The translations under genes and the position numbers were made by a program. Source: Pseudoduganella dura (lineage in GTDB: Bacteria; Pseudomonadota; Gammaproteobacteria; Burkholderiales; Burkholderiaceae_D). Taken from it: DNA of 64,000 nt. Location of the stretch: the NCBI RefSeq assembly GCF_009727155.1, contig NZ_WNWM01000002.1, positions 1,798,001 through 1,862,000 on the forward strand, written 5' to 3'. This document shows, piece by piece, positions 27,726 through 36,994 of the stretch. The notes beneath the pieces were generated by a model that saw only the letters and a list, made by a program, of their open reading frames with translations, had not been told where the DNA came from and ran no database searches. The stretch's first letter is position 1; each line of letters opens with the position of its first letter.

Positions 27726-30700
27726 TCAGTTGAAACGTACGTTGTACTCGGCGGAGAAACGTGCCGAACGGGGAGCCGAACGGTAGATCTGTGCTTCGTA
27801 CAGTGCGTAACGAGCCTGGTTGGTATTGTAGCGTTCGTACACCTTCTGCACGTTCTGGTCGTTCAGCACGTTGAATACGTCGACCTTCAGCGCCAGGCCC
27901 TTGATGAACGTCGGCCTGTACACCACGTTCAGGTCCAGCGTTTTTTCCCACGGCAGGCGGCCCACGGTCCCGCGCGGCGACGGCGTGTTCTGGCTGCCGG
28001 TCGCGCCGAAGCAGTAGTGCGAAGCGGACTGGTAATTGTAGTCCGTCCCCACGGTGGTCGGGTTGGTACCCGAGCACGAACGCGGACGACCCGAAGCCAG
28101 GACGGCGGCGCCGCCAACGGTGATTTGCGGCGTGACGTCGTAGAAGCCGATCGCTTTCACCTGATGCTTGCGGTCGTTCGGCAGCAGGCCGTACGCGTAA
28201 TCCATCAGCTCCGGGTAGTCCCACGTCTGCGTGGCCGCCACGTCGCCCTGGCCGGTCGATGTGTCGGACAGCGTCTGGCCTTCGGTATTACCCTTGCTGC
28301 GGGACAGCGTGTAGTTCACCTTGGCATACCAGCCGTTGCGGTACGGGTGTTCCAGGAAGAAGTCCAGCGCCGTGTAGGTACGTTTCGCCTTGTCGAAGCC
28401 CAGGTCTTCCTTGGACAGGTGCACCTTCGTGTAGTTGCCGTTCAAGCCGTAGTCGACCAGGAAGTCGTTGGCTTCGCCCGGGTTGAACGATGCGCAAGCG
28501 AAGTGCCAGTCGCCGGACACGGCGATATTGTTGGCGGCGGCATAGGCTTCGAACGGACGGCCATCGCAGGTATCGTCGATAGTCGACTGCAGCTTGCGGT
28601 AGGTGACCTTGGCGCCGAAGTTGAAGTCTGGCGTGAGCGATTTCTCCAGGCCCAGCGTCAGCTCGTCCTGGAACGAAGGCTTCATGTCCAGTGCGGCAAC
28701 GGTGTTCGGATCCTTGGCCTGGCCGAATTCGCTGTTGGCCGACAGCACGCCGGTGACCGGGGTCAGGCCGGTCGGGGCGCCGTTGGCATCCGTGCCGGTG
28801 TACGTGAAGTACTCGTCGACGCCCAGCGAACCGTTGGCGCCACGCAGCGCGATCATGGTCGGCATCTGCACGGTATAGCGGCCGACACTGCCGAAGACCT
28901 TGAACGATGCATCACCCTTCACGTCCCACACGGCCGAAGCGCGCGGAGCGATCTGGTTCTTCATCTCGATGTACTTCGTACCATCCTGGTTGGCGTTGAA
29001 GAAGCCTTCGCGGCGCACGCCGACGGTGACGGCGATGTCCTTCGTGACTTGCCAGCGGTCTTCCAGGTATTGGGCATCCTGGCCGGCGAACGCGTTCGAC
29101 ACGGTCGACCTGCGGTTACGCTGAACGTAGTAGCCCTGGGAAGCATAGCCGCCCAGCCCGGCCAGGGCCGGCACTTCGCCACCTGGCACGGCGAAGCTCT
29201 GGCCCGGCGTCGGCGTCTTGCCGTAGATCCACAATGCACCACCAGCCAGCTGGTCACCGGCGTTCATCGACTTCATCTTGTTGTTATCGATACCGGCCTT
29301 CAGCGTGTGGTCGCCAATGCGGTATTCGATATCCAGGCGCTTCGAGATGACTTCGTCACGCGCGCCGTTGAATGGCTGGTCGTCGGAGAACGTCTGGCCA
29401 CCGTTATAGTTCAGGCCCGGCACCTGCGTATCCGGCAGTGCCGACACCTGTGCCAGGGTCGGGTTATAGCCTTCCGGTGCATAGATGTGCTCAGCCTCGG
29501 ACTTGCCGAACAGCGCAGTCACCGTCAGGTCTTCCGTCAGGTTGCCCACGTAGCGCAGGATCTTCGCTTCGCCGCCGTTCGGGTTGAACGGGCCGTATTC
29601 CTCATGCGTAGCCGAATTGACGGTGCTGCCCACGGCTCGCGTGGCGTAATTGTACGAACGGTACTGGGTGTCCGTTTCCGGCAGGTCACCCAGCGTCGTG
29701 AACTCAAGACGATGGTTGTCGGAGATGTTGTAGTCGAGCTTGAAGAAATAGCGGTTCGTCTTCGTCTCGTAGTCGCGCCAGCCGTTGTCAGCCAGCGTCA
29801 GCGCGGTGCGCGCCAGGTACACGCCACTGCTTTCCAGGCTGGTCTGCTCCAAGGCGGCGAACATGAACAGCTTGTCCTGGATAATCGGGCCTCCGACATA
29901 GGCGGAGTACTGCTTCTGCTGCACCTGGTTGTCTTCGCGGCGCAGACGCAGCGTGCCATCCGTGGTGGTCGGGAATGCGCCGGTGTTGGCGTAATAGTAA
30001 TCCTGGTATTTCGCGCGGGTCGACTTCGGCGTGATCGAAGCCAGGCCGCCTGCTTCCCACGTGTTGGTGCCGGACTTGGTGGTGATGTTCATCACGCCGC
30101 CGACCGAACGGCCGAATTCCACACCGTAGCCACCCGTCAGCACCTGCGCCTGGGCGATGGCGCCGAACGGCAGTTCGAACGCACCCAGCTGGGTCAGCGG
30201 GTTGGTGACAGCGAAGCCGTTGATGTAGTACGCATTCTCGGAGGCGCCGCCGCCACCGAAGCTGGCGCCGGCCGAGTAGGTCGGGTCGCCGCGCGTGGTA
30301 TTCGGTGCAAGCTGGACGATCGCCTCGACAGTGCGGGCGATCGGCAGTTTTTCCAGTTCACGCGCAGTGAACGTGGCGCCATTGGTGGAGTTGGAAATAT
30401 CGATGCGGCTGCGGCGTCCGGTCACCTGGACCGCGGTCAGCTCCCCGGTTGCAAAGACGGCTTCGACGCCCGAGCCGGCCAGCACTTCGAGCTGCGTGGT
30501 GCTCACGGCAGTGCCACCCTTTTGCAGGGTAGCGGTGTAGCTGCCGATCGGGAGATTCGTGACGCGGAAAGTGCCGTTGGGCTCGATGGTCGTGGTACGA
30601 GTCTGGTTCGTGTCGTTGCTCTTCACGATGATCGTATCGCCCGCGCCCGCGGAAACCTTGCCATAGACGGAACCGGCGGCATTCGACTGCGCCATGACTG

Positions 30701-30779
30701 CTGGCGCAACTGCCATTGACAGCGTGCCTGCCGTGAACGCTACTTGCAGCGCACGAACCAGAACAGTTTTTCTCAACAT
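27726..30779 (-). CDS. Oar-like TonB-dependent receptor with N-terminal carboxypeptidase-regulatory-like domain
   Basis: 1017 residues. A signal peptide ends near AVMAQSN. Residues about 32-115 form a carboxypeptidase-regulatory-like beta sandwich (GSVYGKVSAGAGDTI, TFRVTNLPIGSYTATL). A plug domain follows with a degenerate TonB region (TAVQVTGRRSRID), ELEKLPIARTVEAIV and VLTGGYGVEFGRSVGGVMNI. The barrel ends EYNVRFN. This architecture is that of Oar/OmpA-like receptors, described in Myxococcus as Oar and studied in protein and peptide transport contexts; the ligand here is unknown. GAGG lies upstream of the ATG. It differs clearly in layout from the other receptors in the window. Confidence 0.92.
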   Translation of the reverse strand: MLRKTVLVRALQVAFTAGTLSMAVAPAVMAQSNAAGSVYGKVSAGAGDTIIVKSNDTNQTRTTTIEPNGTFRVTNLPIGSYTATLQKGGTAVSTTQLEVLAGSGVEAVFATGELTAVQVTGRRSRIDISNSTNGATFTARELEKLPIARTVEAIVQLAPNTTRGDPTYSAGASFGGGGASENAYYINGFAVTNPLTQLGAFELPFGAIAQAQVLTGGYGVEFGRSVGGVMNITTKSGTNTWEAGGLASITPKSTRAKYQDYYYANTGAFPTTTDGTLRLRREDNQVQQKQYSAYVGGPIIQDKLFMFAALEQTSLESSGVYLARTALTLADNGWRDYETKTNRYFFKLDYNISDNHRLEFTTLGDLPETDTQYRSYNYATRAVGSTVNSATHEEYGPFNPNGGEAKILRYVGNLTEDLTVTALFGKSEAEHIYAPEGYNPTLAQVSALPDTQVPGLNYNGGQTFSDDQPFNGARDEVISKRLDIEYRIGDHTLKAGIDNNKMKSMNAGDQLAGGALWIYGKTPTPGQSFAVPGGEVPALAGLGGYASQGYYVQRNRRSTVSNAFAGQDAQYLEDRWQVTKDIAVTVGVRREGFFNANQDGTKYIEMKNQIAPRASAVWDVKGDASFKVFGSVGRYTVQMPTMIALRGANGSLGVDEYFTYTGTDANGAPTGLTPVTGVLSANSEFGQAKDPNTVAALDMKPSFQDELTLGLEKSLTPDFNFGAKVTYRKLQSTIDDTCDGRPFEAYAAANNIAVSGDWHFACASFNPGEANDFLVDYGLNGNYTKVHLSKEDLGFDKAKRTYTALDFFLEHPYRNGWYAKVNYTLSRSKGNTEGQTLSDTSTGQGDVAATQTWDYPELMDYAYGLLPNDRKHQVKAIGFYDVTPQITVGGAAVLASGRPRSCSGTNPTTVGTDYNYQSASHYCFGATGSQNTPSPRGTVGRLPWEKTLDLNVVYRPTFIKGLALKVDVFNVLNDQNVQKVYERYNTNQARYALYEAQIYRSAPRSARFSAEYNVRFN

Positions 30780-31201
30780 TTTTGTATTTCCTCAATTTAT
30801 AAGCTTGTTCGGTAGAAAAGCTTATGGCGAAACCGTCTTGGCGGATCCGCCATAACCGGCACAGCTCGATTTATATGTCCCAACAATTCCTGCCGAATCG
30901 CCTTTTGGACGACTCCACCAGACACTCATTGATCACCGTCAATTGCGGTCCGATAGCAAATCTGACCACACGGCTAATTCGCGTGTCAATTGGGAAAGAT
31001 TTTTTTGCGGCTCAGATACAACAGTTGCGACAAAATACATACAGAAAGGCGCGGAAGTGGTGCGATTCCTGTCTGTTGTGGGGCATGCACCATCCTGGAA
31101 CATGGCTCCCTGGCTGACTCTGCGGCCGGTGCCGGGTACAATGGAGGGTTCCGCGCGCCGCCCTTCTGCCGGCGCCCAGCCGACTTCTCGAAATAAATGC
31201 C
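30780..31201. other. Intergenic region between divergent genes
   Basis: 422 bp between the Oar-like receptor (minus) and the FAD-dependent dehydrogenase (plus). It must hold both promoters, but no match to a consensus stands out. Short open frames here lack ribosome sites. Confidence 0.5.
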
Positions 31202-32833
31202 ATGCTCCGTTTAAATGAAATCAAACTGCCGTTGAACCACGAAGAACCCGCTCTGAAAGAAGCGATTCTCGCAAGGCTGGGCATTCCAGCCGAAGCCCTT
31301 TTGCAATTCACCGTGCACAAGCGCAGTTACGACGCGCGCAAGAAATCGCAGATCGTGCTGATTTATTCGGTGGACCTGGAAACCACCGACGACGCCGGCG
31401 TGCTGGCCCGCAACGGGCGCGATGTGCACCTGATGCCGTCGCCGGACATGGCGTACCGGTTCGTGGCCCACGGCGTGAACCGCGACGGCGCCCAGCCCCG
31501 CCCTGTCGTGATCGGCATGGGCCCGTGCGGGCTGTTCGCCGCGCTGATCCTGGCGCAGATGGGACTGAACCCGATCGTGCTGGAACGGGGCAAGACGGTC
31601 CGTGAACGTACCAAGGACACGTTCGGCTTCTGGCGCAAGCGTGCGTTGAACCCGGAATCGAACGTGCAGTTCGGCGAAGGCGGCGCCGGCACCTTCTCGG
31701 ACGGCAAGCTGTACAGCCAGATCAAGGACCCGCGCCACCTGGGCCGCAAGGTGCTGACCGAGTTCGTGAAGGCCGGCGCGCCGGAAGAGATCATGTACGT
31801 CAGCAAGCCGCACATCGGCACCTTCCGCCTCGTCAAGATGGTGGAAGCGATGCGCGAGGAAATCGTGGCGCTGGGCGGCGAGATCCGGTTCGAGCAGCGC
31901 GTGACCGACTTCGATATCGAGGAAAAGAACGGCGTGCGCCAGCTGCGCGGCCTGCAGCTCGCCACCGGCGAGCGCATCGCCACCCACCACGTTGTGCTGG
32001 CCGTCGGCCACAGCGCGCGCGACACGTTCCAGACGCTGTTCGATCGGGGCGTGTACGTGGAGGCCAAGCCGTTCTCGATCGGCTTCCGCGTCGAGCACCC
32101 GCAATCGCTGATCGACACCTGCCGCTTCGGCCCGAATGCCGGCCACCCGATCCTGGGCGCGGCCGACTACAAGCTGGTGCACCACGCGAAGAACGGCCGC
32201 GCCGTGTACAGCTTCTGCATGTGCCCCGGCGGCACGGTGGTGGCGGCCGCTTCCGAACCGGGCCGCGTGGTCACGAACGGCATGAGCCAGTACTCTCGGG
32301 CGGAACGCAACGCCAACAGCGCGATCGTGGTATCGATCACGCCGGACGACTATCCGGGCGGGCCGCTGGCCGGCATCGAATTCCAGCGGCGGCTGGAGGA
32401 AGCGGCATTCCGGCTGGGCGGCGAGGACTACAACGCGCCGGGCCAGTTGATGGGCGACTTCGTGGCCGGCCGGCCGTCCACCGAGTTCGGCGCCGTGGTG
32501 CCATCCTATAAACCGGGCGTGCACCTGACCGACCTGGCCGAGATCCTGCCGGACTACGCCACCGAGGCGCTGCGCGAGGCGTTCCCCGCGTTCGACCGCC
32601 AGGTGCGCGGCTACTTCAAGCACGACGCGGTGCTGACGGGGCTGGAAACGCGCACGTCGTCGCCGATCCGCATCAAGCGGCGCGACGACGACCTGCAGAG
32701 CATGAACACGCGCGGGCTGTTCCCGGCCGGCGAAGGCGCCGGCTACGCGGGCGGCATCCTGTCCGCCGGCGTGGACGGCATCAAGGTGGCGGAAGCCGTG
32801 GCGCTGTCGATGGCGCAAGCCGACAACGCCTGA
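31202..32833 (+). CDS. FAD-dependent dehydrogenase (COG2509-like)
   Basis: 543 residues. A dinucleotide-binding motif (VVIGMGPCGLFAALILAQMG, about 103-122) follows an N-terminal domain of about 100 residues. Later come VQFGEGGAGTFSDGKL and a C-terminal FAD-contact block (GLFPAGEGAGYAGGILSAGVDG). This is the layout of a conserved, functionally uncharacterised FAD-dependent dehydrogenase family. The reaction is not known. The last 52 bp of its coding DNA before the final codons are repeated exactly at 34029-34080, so a downstream insertion used or duplicated its 3' end; the gene itself is intact. Confidence 0.88.
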   Translation: MLRLNEIKLPLNHEEPALKEAILARLGIPAEALLQFTVHKRSYDARKKSQIVLIYSVDLETTDDAGVLARNGRDVHLMPSPDMAYRFVAHGVNRDGAQPRPVVIGMGPCGLFAALILAQMGLNPIVLERGKTVRERTKDTFGFWRKRALNPESNVQFGEGGAGTFSDGKLYSQIKDPRHLGRKVLTEFVKAGAPEEIMYVSKPHIGTFRLVKMVEAMREEIVALGGEIRFEQRVTDFDIEEKNGVRQLRGLQLATGERIATHHVVLAVGHSARDTFQTLFDRGVYVEAKPFSIGFRVEHPQSLIDTCRFGPNAGHPILGAADYKLVHHAKNGRAVYSFCMCPGGTVVAAASEPGRVVTNGMSQYSRAERNANSAIVVSITPDDYPGGPLAGIEFQRRLEEAAFRLGGEDYNAPGQLMGDFVAGRPSTEFGAVVPSYKPGVHLTDLAEILPDYATEALREAFPAFDRQVRGYFKHDAVLTGLETRTSSPIRIKRRDDDLQSMNTRGLFPAGEGAGYAGGILSAGVDGIKVAEAVALSMAQADNA

Positions 32834-33374
32834 CGGTCAGGCCATAGCTACAACCAGCGCCTTGCGAAAGCGCTGGTACCGACAGAACGGAACCGGCAAA
32901 ATCGCAGCGCAAGCTGCGGTCCACCCCGCGCTTACGGCGAATATGCTCGTCGTGAAGCTTTACTGCCTGCTCGCGTACGCTGACTACGGCGCGATAATCC
33001 ATTGGACTGTTAGTCACTTTTAGAAAACCTGCAATAGGGGAAAAAGACTCCTATCAAACAGAGAAAATGGTTTTCATTCGAATTATATTCAATATAACAC
33101 TGAATGATAGATTGAAATTTCGGTGAACGTCTTGGGCGGGGTACGCTTTACCGATGCGGCAGCAAACATGATCAATATTTAGATTCTCATCGGCCGTATG
33201 AGGCCATGAGCAGCATGAGCTCGTGTGGCAAGGGCATAGCGCGAGAATTGAGATTTATCCAATCATGAATGATAAAGAACCTGCCAAGGTAACATCTGGC
33301 AAGCCGATATGAGCTGCTTTCGATCTTATCCGACATCGGCGCACCCCGAATGCAAAGATGGAATCTGGAGATAC

Positions 33375-33494
33375 ATGATGAAAAATGCCCCAGTGGCCGC
33401 AGGCGAACGCAGCGACAGCAGTTTCATCAGGCCATGCCCTCTTACCAGCGCACCGATGGCAGGGCCAGCCATCGGTGCGCTATACATCCCATGA
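33375..33494 (+). CDS. Possible 39-residue small protein
   Basis: An ATG pair at 33375/33378 follows TGGAG at a plausible distance and opens a 39-codon frame (MMKNAPVAAGERSDSSF...). No family is recognised. The frame runs through a strong inverted repeat (33447-33481), which lowers the chance that it is a real gene. Confidence 0.25.
   Translation: MMKNAPVAAGERSDSSFIRPCPLTSAPMAGPAIGALYIP
33447..33481. repeat. 14-bp perfect inverted repeat
   Basis: AGCGCACCGATGGC and its complement flank a 7-base loop. There is no T-run, so it may be a non-canonical stop for the gene at 33508 (minus) or an end of a mobile element. Confidence 0.6.
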
Positions 33495-33507
33495 AAAATC
33501 TATCGTT

Positions 33508-33798
33508 CTATTGAATCTCCTCTTCTTTAGCGTCTGGATACTCTGGACACAGAATTCCAGCGCAAGGCAAGGCGGTCCGGCAAGGCAGCTGATTTGACGC
33601 TATATAGTTCGTAGTTCTGATGCCCCATTCCATCACCATAGGCCCGTAACATGGCATATGTCCCCAACCGGCCGGGTTTCCCTGCTCATCCATGAACTCG
33701 TAGTCAGTAGAATACATCCTCATGGCATTCGCGGCACCGAGAACTGCCAAACCCAAGCTGAACAGACCGACTGCCAAAGCCAAACGCTTTTTCATCAT
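33508..33798 (-). CDS. Small exported Cys-containing protein, DUF6289-like
   Basis: About 96 residues. A signal peptide or anchor (KKRLALAVGLFSLGLAVLGAANA) precedes a short mature part with three or four Cys (HMPCYGPMVMEWG, NQLPCRTALPCAGILCP). The mature layout, with acidic Tyr-rich start, G-W-G-x-x-P-C and later W-G...T...Y...C, is reminiscent of the DUF6289 family of small exported proteins; that match is from memory and tentative. Three ATGs stand in a row; GGAG favours the second (33798) or third (33795). It is the only convincing gene between the duplicated ends of the dehydrogenase gene. Function unknown. Confidence 0.55.
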   Translation of the reverse strand: MMKKRLALAVGLFSLGLAVLGAANAMRMYSTDYEFMDEQGNPAGWGHMPCYGPMVMEWGIRTTNYIASNQLPCRTALPCAGILCPEYPDAKEEEIQ

Positions 33799-33985
33799 CA
33801 TTTTCTCCGCAATCCATTCGGGCACCATTACCCGGCATCCAATTCTAACGCAACCTGCATAACGGTCAACAAATTTTTAAACTAGCGATATAATAGTCAA
33901 ATAATAATGTTTAAACACGCTCTTGAAATTATCCAAGTGGTATCAGGAATATTCGTTAAGGGACTGGAGTAAATGTATGTGCCCA

Positions 33986-34090
33986 GGCGAAGACGTTGGA
34001 TACGCGTGCGGCATTCTCTCGACCGGCATGGACGGCATCAAGGTGGCGGAAGCCGTGGCGCTGTCGATGGCGCAAGCCGATCATTGCTGA
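33986..34090 (+). pseudogene. Duplicated 3' end of the FAD-dependent dehydrogenase gene
   Basis: 35 codons (GEDVGYACGIL... to stop) align with the end of the gene at 31202-32833. Bases 34029-34080 are identical to 32772-32823 over 52 bp; further upstream the copy has diverged but keeps frame. It has no start and no upstream part. The pair of direct repeats brackets about 1.2 kb. Confidence 0.8.
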
Positions 34091-34099
34091 GGCCCGGAG

Positions 34100-34197
34100 A
34101 GCCGCCAACACGAGCCGCAGGGCAACGCGTATCGTCGAGACAGTACTTCAGTACGGCGAGATGGTGCAACGCAGGCATGTGGCCGGTATCAGTGGCT
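34100..34197 (+). repeat. ~100-bp element with terminal inverted repeats, copy 3
   Basis: Begins AGCCGCCAACACGAGCC and ends GGCCGGTATCAGTGGCT. The interior has CGCAGGGCAACGCG, TTCAGTACGGCGAG and GTGCAACGC in the same order as copies at 24591 and 57515. The ends match each other less well than in those copies. It directly abuts the corA stop codon. Confidence 0.7.
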
Positions 34198-34200
34198 CGG

Positions 34201-35166
34201 CTATAACCAGCGGGCCTTGCGGAACTTGCGGTACAGGTAGAAGCTGGCCGAGAACATCGTCGCCAGCGCCACCGGATAGCCGTATTTCCATTTCAGCTCC
34301 GGCATGACCTCGAAGTTCATGCCCCAGATGCCGGCGAATGCCGTCAATACCGCGAAGATCGCGGCCCAGGCAGCAAGGCGCTTGTTCACCTCCCCTTCAT
34401 CGAGCGCGATCATCGACAGGTTCACCTGGATCGCAGTGGCGATCGTGTCGCGCATCGAATCGAGGATGCCGTTGATGCGGGCCAGGTGGTCGTGCACGTC
34501 GCGGAAGTACTCCTGGCTGCTCACGCACACGGCCGGCACCCGCCCGCCGTGCAGCTTGCCGATCGCGTCGAGCAGCGGCGCCACCGCATGGCGCAGTGTC
34601 ATCACTTTCCGCTTCAGTTCGTACAACTGCTCGATGTTGTCGCGCTGGGAATCGCCCGTGAAGATACGGTCCTCGATCTGCTCCAGCTCGGATTCCAGCG
34701 CATCGACCAGCGGAAAATAACGGTCGACCACGGCATCCATCAGCGCATACAGCACGAAGCCGGCGCCGTGCCGCAGCAGGTGCGGCTCGCGTTCCGCGCG
34801 CGCCCGCACGCCGAGGAAACCGTGCGAGCTGTTCTGGCGCGAAGACAGCACGTAGTTGTGGCCGACGAAGATGTCGATCTCGCCGAGGACGAGCTCGTCC
34901 TTCTCCATCTCGACAGTCTTGACGACCACGAACAGCGAATCGCCGTATTCCTCGATCTTGGGACGCTGGTGGCCGCGCTGCGCATCCTCGACGGCCAGCT
35001 CGTGCAGGCCGAACTCGTGCTGCATCTCGGCGATCTCGGGCGCGCTGGCATCGCGCATCGCCACCCACACGAACGTATCGTCGCGCGCCACGTAGTCGCT
35101 GATGTCGGCCACCGGAAGGTCGGCCAGCTTGCGGCCGTTTTGATATGCGACGCAGTTGATCAGCAT
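34201..35166 (-). CDS. corA: CorA-family divalent metal transporter
   Basis: 321 residues from the ATG at 35166. A long acidic cytoplasmic domain (about 1-250) is followed by two transmembrane helices, with the pore signature G-M-N at the end of the first (AGIWGMNFEVMPE) and a basic tail (YRKFRKARWL). CorA pentamers carry Mg2+, Co2+ or Ni2+ across the inner membrane. Open frame continues upstream without a stop for 27 codons, but homologues begin at MLINCVAY. An intrinsic terminator on the same strand stands just upstream. An IS5 remnant lies further up. Confidence 0.92.
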   Translation of the reverse strand: MLINCVAYQNGRKLADLPVADISDYVARDDTFVWVAMRDASAPEIAEMQHEFGLHELAVEDAQRGHQRPKIEEYGDSLFVVVKTVEMEKDELVLGEIDIFVGHNYVLSSRQNSSHGFLGVRARAEREPHLLRHGAGFVLYALMDAVVDRYFPLVDALESELEQIEDRIFTGDSQRDNIEQLYELKRKVMTLRHAVAPLLDAIGKLHGGRVPAVCVSSQEYFRDVHDHLARINGILDSMRDTIATAIQVNLSMIALDEGEVNKRLAAWAAIFAVLTAFAGIWGMNFEVMPELKWKYGYPVALATMFSASFYLYRKFRKARWL

Positions 35167-35180
35167 TTGTGAATTCCAAG

Positions 35181-35211
35181 AAAAAAGCCCCCGGCTGTGA
35201 CACCGGGAGCT
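35181..35211 (-). terminator. Intrinsic terminator immediately upstream of corA
   Basis: On the minus strand AGCTCCCGG and CCGGGGGCT form a 9-bp stem (one G-U) around TGTCACAG and are followed by six U's. It ends about 15 bases before the corA ATG. Either it stops transcription coming from the degraded transposase or it is part of a conditional leader. Confidence 0.75.
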
Positions 35212-35274
35212 TACCTGAAATTCGCTTATTGCTGAGTCCATGTCCACAGGCTGATCAGTTAGATTAAAAGAGCG

Positions 35275-36060
35275 CCTAACAAAACCTCTCGCATACCTCC
35301 AACAGATGAGTGAGCAGGCAAGTGAGAGAAAAGCTTGGTGGATGTAGGCTCGCCGTTCATAACGGATGCGCAGTCTGCAAAAACGGTTTAGCGGCCCAGG
35401 GTGCGTTCAGCGACCCATCATGATCGCTCAATCCTTTCGCGTGTGACTCGATGCTGTAGCGTACGATCCGTGCTGAGATTTCCCGCCGGCACAGCCGGAG
35501 CGCATGTGCTCTCGAAGTGCACGCTCGATCAGCGTGTAGCTTACCTGGACGTTTCCGCACGCGGTCGGCCAATCCTTTAATAGCTGGGATCGATTCTATG
35601 AGCGAGATGAGCAGTCGCGAATCGTGGAATTGAACGCTCGTCATTGGAGATGCCAGTGGCAGGCTACGCTGATCAACTAGTAAATCGTGTTTGCAGCCGA
35701 GTTTGCCTCACTCCGCCGGGTTTCAGTGAGTATGCTCACCGCTACCCAGTACCGGTACGCTCGACGCATCAATGTAAGCTCGATCCCACACAATCTAATC
35801 ATAATGTCCCAAGCGCCGCATAACGGGCTCATGGACGCGCTGCCAAACACCGGCTTGCATCCATTCGAGCAGGGAACGCCAGCTCGTCATGCCGCTCCCG
35901 TACCCAAGCTCACGCGGCAGTACTTCAACGTATTCTGGTTCTGGGAACAAACAGAATGCGTGTCAGAACTGCATGATCGTTGATTCGCGGTCGCCCATCT
36001 TTTGGCGATCGACTGTGAGCAGGAAGATGAGCTTCTATAGCGACCGAAGGTCGTTGGGGA
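35275..36060 (-). pseudogene. Wrecked IS5-family transposase
   Basis: Reading the minus strand across three frames recovers most of an IS5-type DDE transposase: IEAHLPAHSRSPKDGRPRIN, LPRELGYGSGMTSWRSLLEW, WDRAYIDASSVPVLGSG, KLGCKHDLLVDQRSLPLA, KRPGKLHADRA and finally RYERRAYIHQAFLSLACSL. In-frame stops and at least two frameshifts break it. Terminal inverted repeats are no longer clear. Confidence 0.8.
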
Positions 36061-36226
36061 GAAGCGCTTGGACCATGCATCAGCCCGGTTGCGAACACAG
36101 CCGTCCTCCTAATGCCCGGACTGCGGCCATGTACGTCCGCATCCACACCCGAAGTAAACGTTCTACTGAAAATATTCAACCGCTTCCAACCAAAAATGGC
36201 TACCCGTGGCAGATGCGCTTTTTTAC

Positions 36227-36724
36227 TCAGCGTCGAGCAGAGCGTTCGCTCGGTAGTACCGTGGCATAAAACCATTCGTCGAGCATTTGTTTTTCAAAAC
36301 GCAGTACGTCACCATTGTAATAGCGGTTCGCTCGATTGGAAAAACCCATGTCGCGTAATGTCACCTCACCACTATGCACTGTTTGCCCGCTGCTTTCGAT
36401 TTCGAACTGCAACTCGATACGAGGCCAGTCCAAGCTGCTATAGGTACGTAAGCTGCTAACTGAGCGTCTCGGAATTTCACGGCCAGCCATGTCGACATCC
36501 TTAATATCGATGCGCAAAGTCTGCCCTGGAGGTAACTCTGCGCCTAGCTTGCCAAAGTGTTTGGTCAGCTCTCGCAAGGCCCGATCGCGGTCACGCTGAT
36601 CGGAGGGAAAGTCTGAGAAACGCTCGGGCTGAACGTAGTTAACTACTACTTCTGCGCAAACACCGCCTGCGCCCAGCGCCAGCAAGCTGGTAAGCGCTAG
36701 TTTCCGAATTAAGTTCGTCATCAT
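36227..36724 (-). CDS. DUF3016 domain protein, secreted
   Basis: 165 residues. A signal peptide (RKLALTSLLALGAGGVCA) is followed by the DUF3016 pattern: VVNYVQPERFSDFP, DRDRALRELTKHFGKLGAELPPGQTL, IDIKDVDMAGRE, WPRIELQFE and a C-terminal RYYNGDVLRFEKQMLDEWF. The family is common in Massilia-like bacteria and Xanthomonadales and has no known function. The start is one of two adjacent ATGs (36724 or 36721) after AGGGGAG. It sits between two transposase wrecks; its base composition is lower in GC than the conserved genes around. Confidence 0.75.
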   Translation of the reverse strand: MMTNLIRKLALTSLLALGAGGVCAEVVVNYVQPERFSDFPSDQRDRDRALRELTKHFGKLGAELPPGQTLRIDIKDVDMAGREIPRRSVSSLRTYSSLDWPRIELQFEIESSGQTVHSGEVTLRDMGFSNRANRYYNGDVLRFEKQMLDEWFYATVLPSERSARR

Positions 36725-36994
36725 GCTCCCCTTTTCCGTTGTGGCTTCTACCAAACCGTTTCTATAACTATACGCCGTTTTGAAAAAGCCTGCTTTCACG
36801 ATTTGATTAATTTTGTATTGTTCTGTTGGCACTTGGCTTGGCCCGCGTCTGGCGATTGCTTTTAGCATCGAAGATGAAATCGGGACGACTGAAAGTGCCG
36901 TTGTGATGCTCCAATTTATCCCATACCGGGCGTAAGGAGCAATCTCTTTGTTGACCAGCCATCCCCGTAGCAACACGGTAGTTCGTGTCACCCA

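Larger units (their letters stand above)
32834..33507. other. AT-richer island segment without a firm gene
   Basis: Composition shifts visibly from GC-rich to AT-rich after about 33000. A hairpin ACCAGCGC/GCGCTGGT lies near 32851. Short open frames on either strand look unrelated to known proteins. I see no integrase or recombinase remnant. Confidence 0.5.

Noticed and set aside
32781..33017. 78-codon minus-strand frame overlapping the end of the FAD-dehydrogenase gene
   Set aside because: It runs into the coding region of an intact gene on the other strand and has no recognisable motif.
35167..35247. In-frame N-terminal extension of CorA
   Set aside because: It reads through the terminator stem and homologues start at MLINC; it is kept only as a possible leader frame in the finding.
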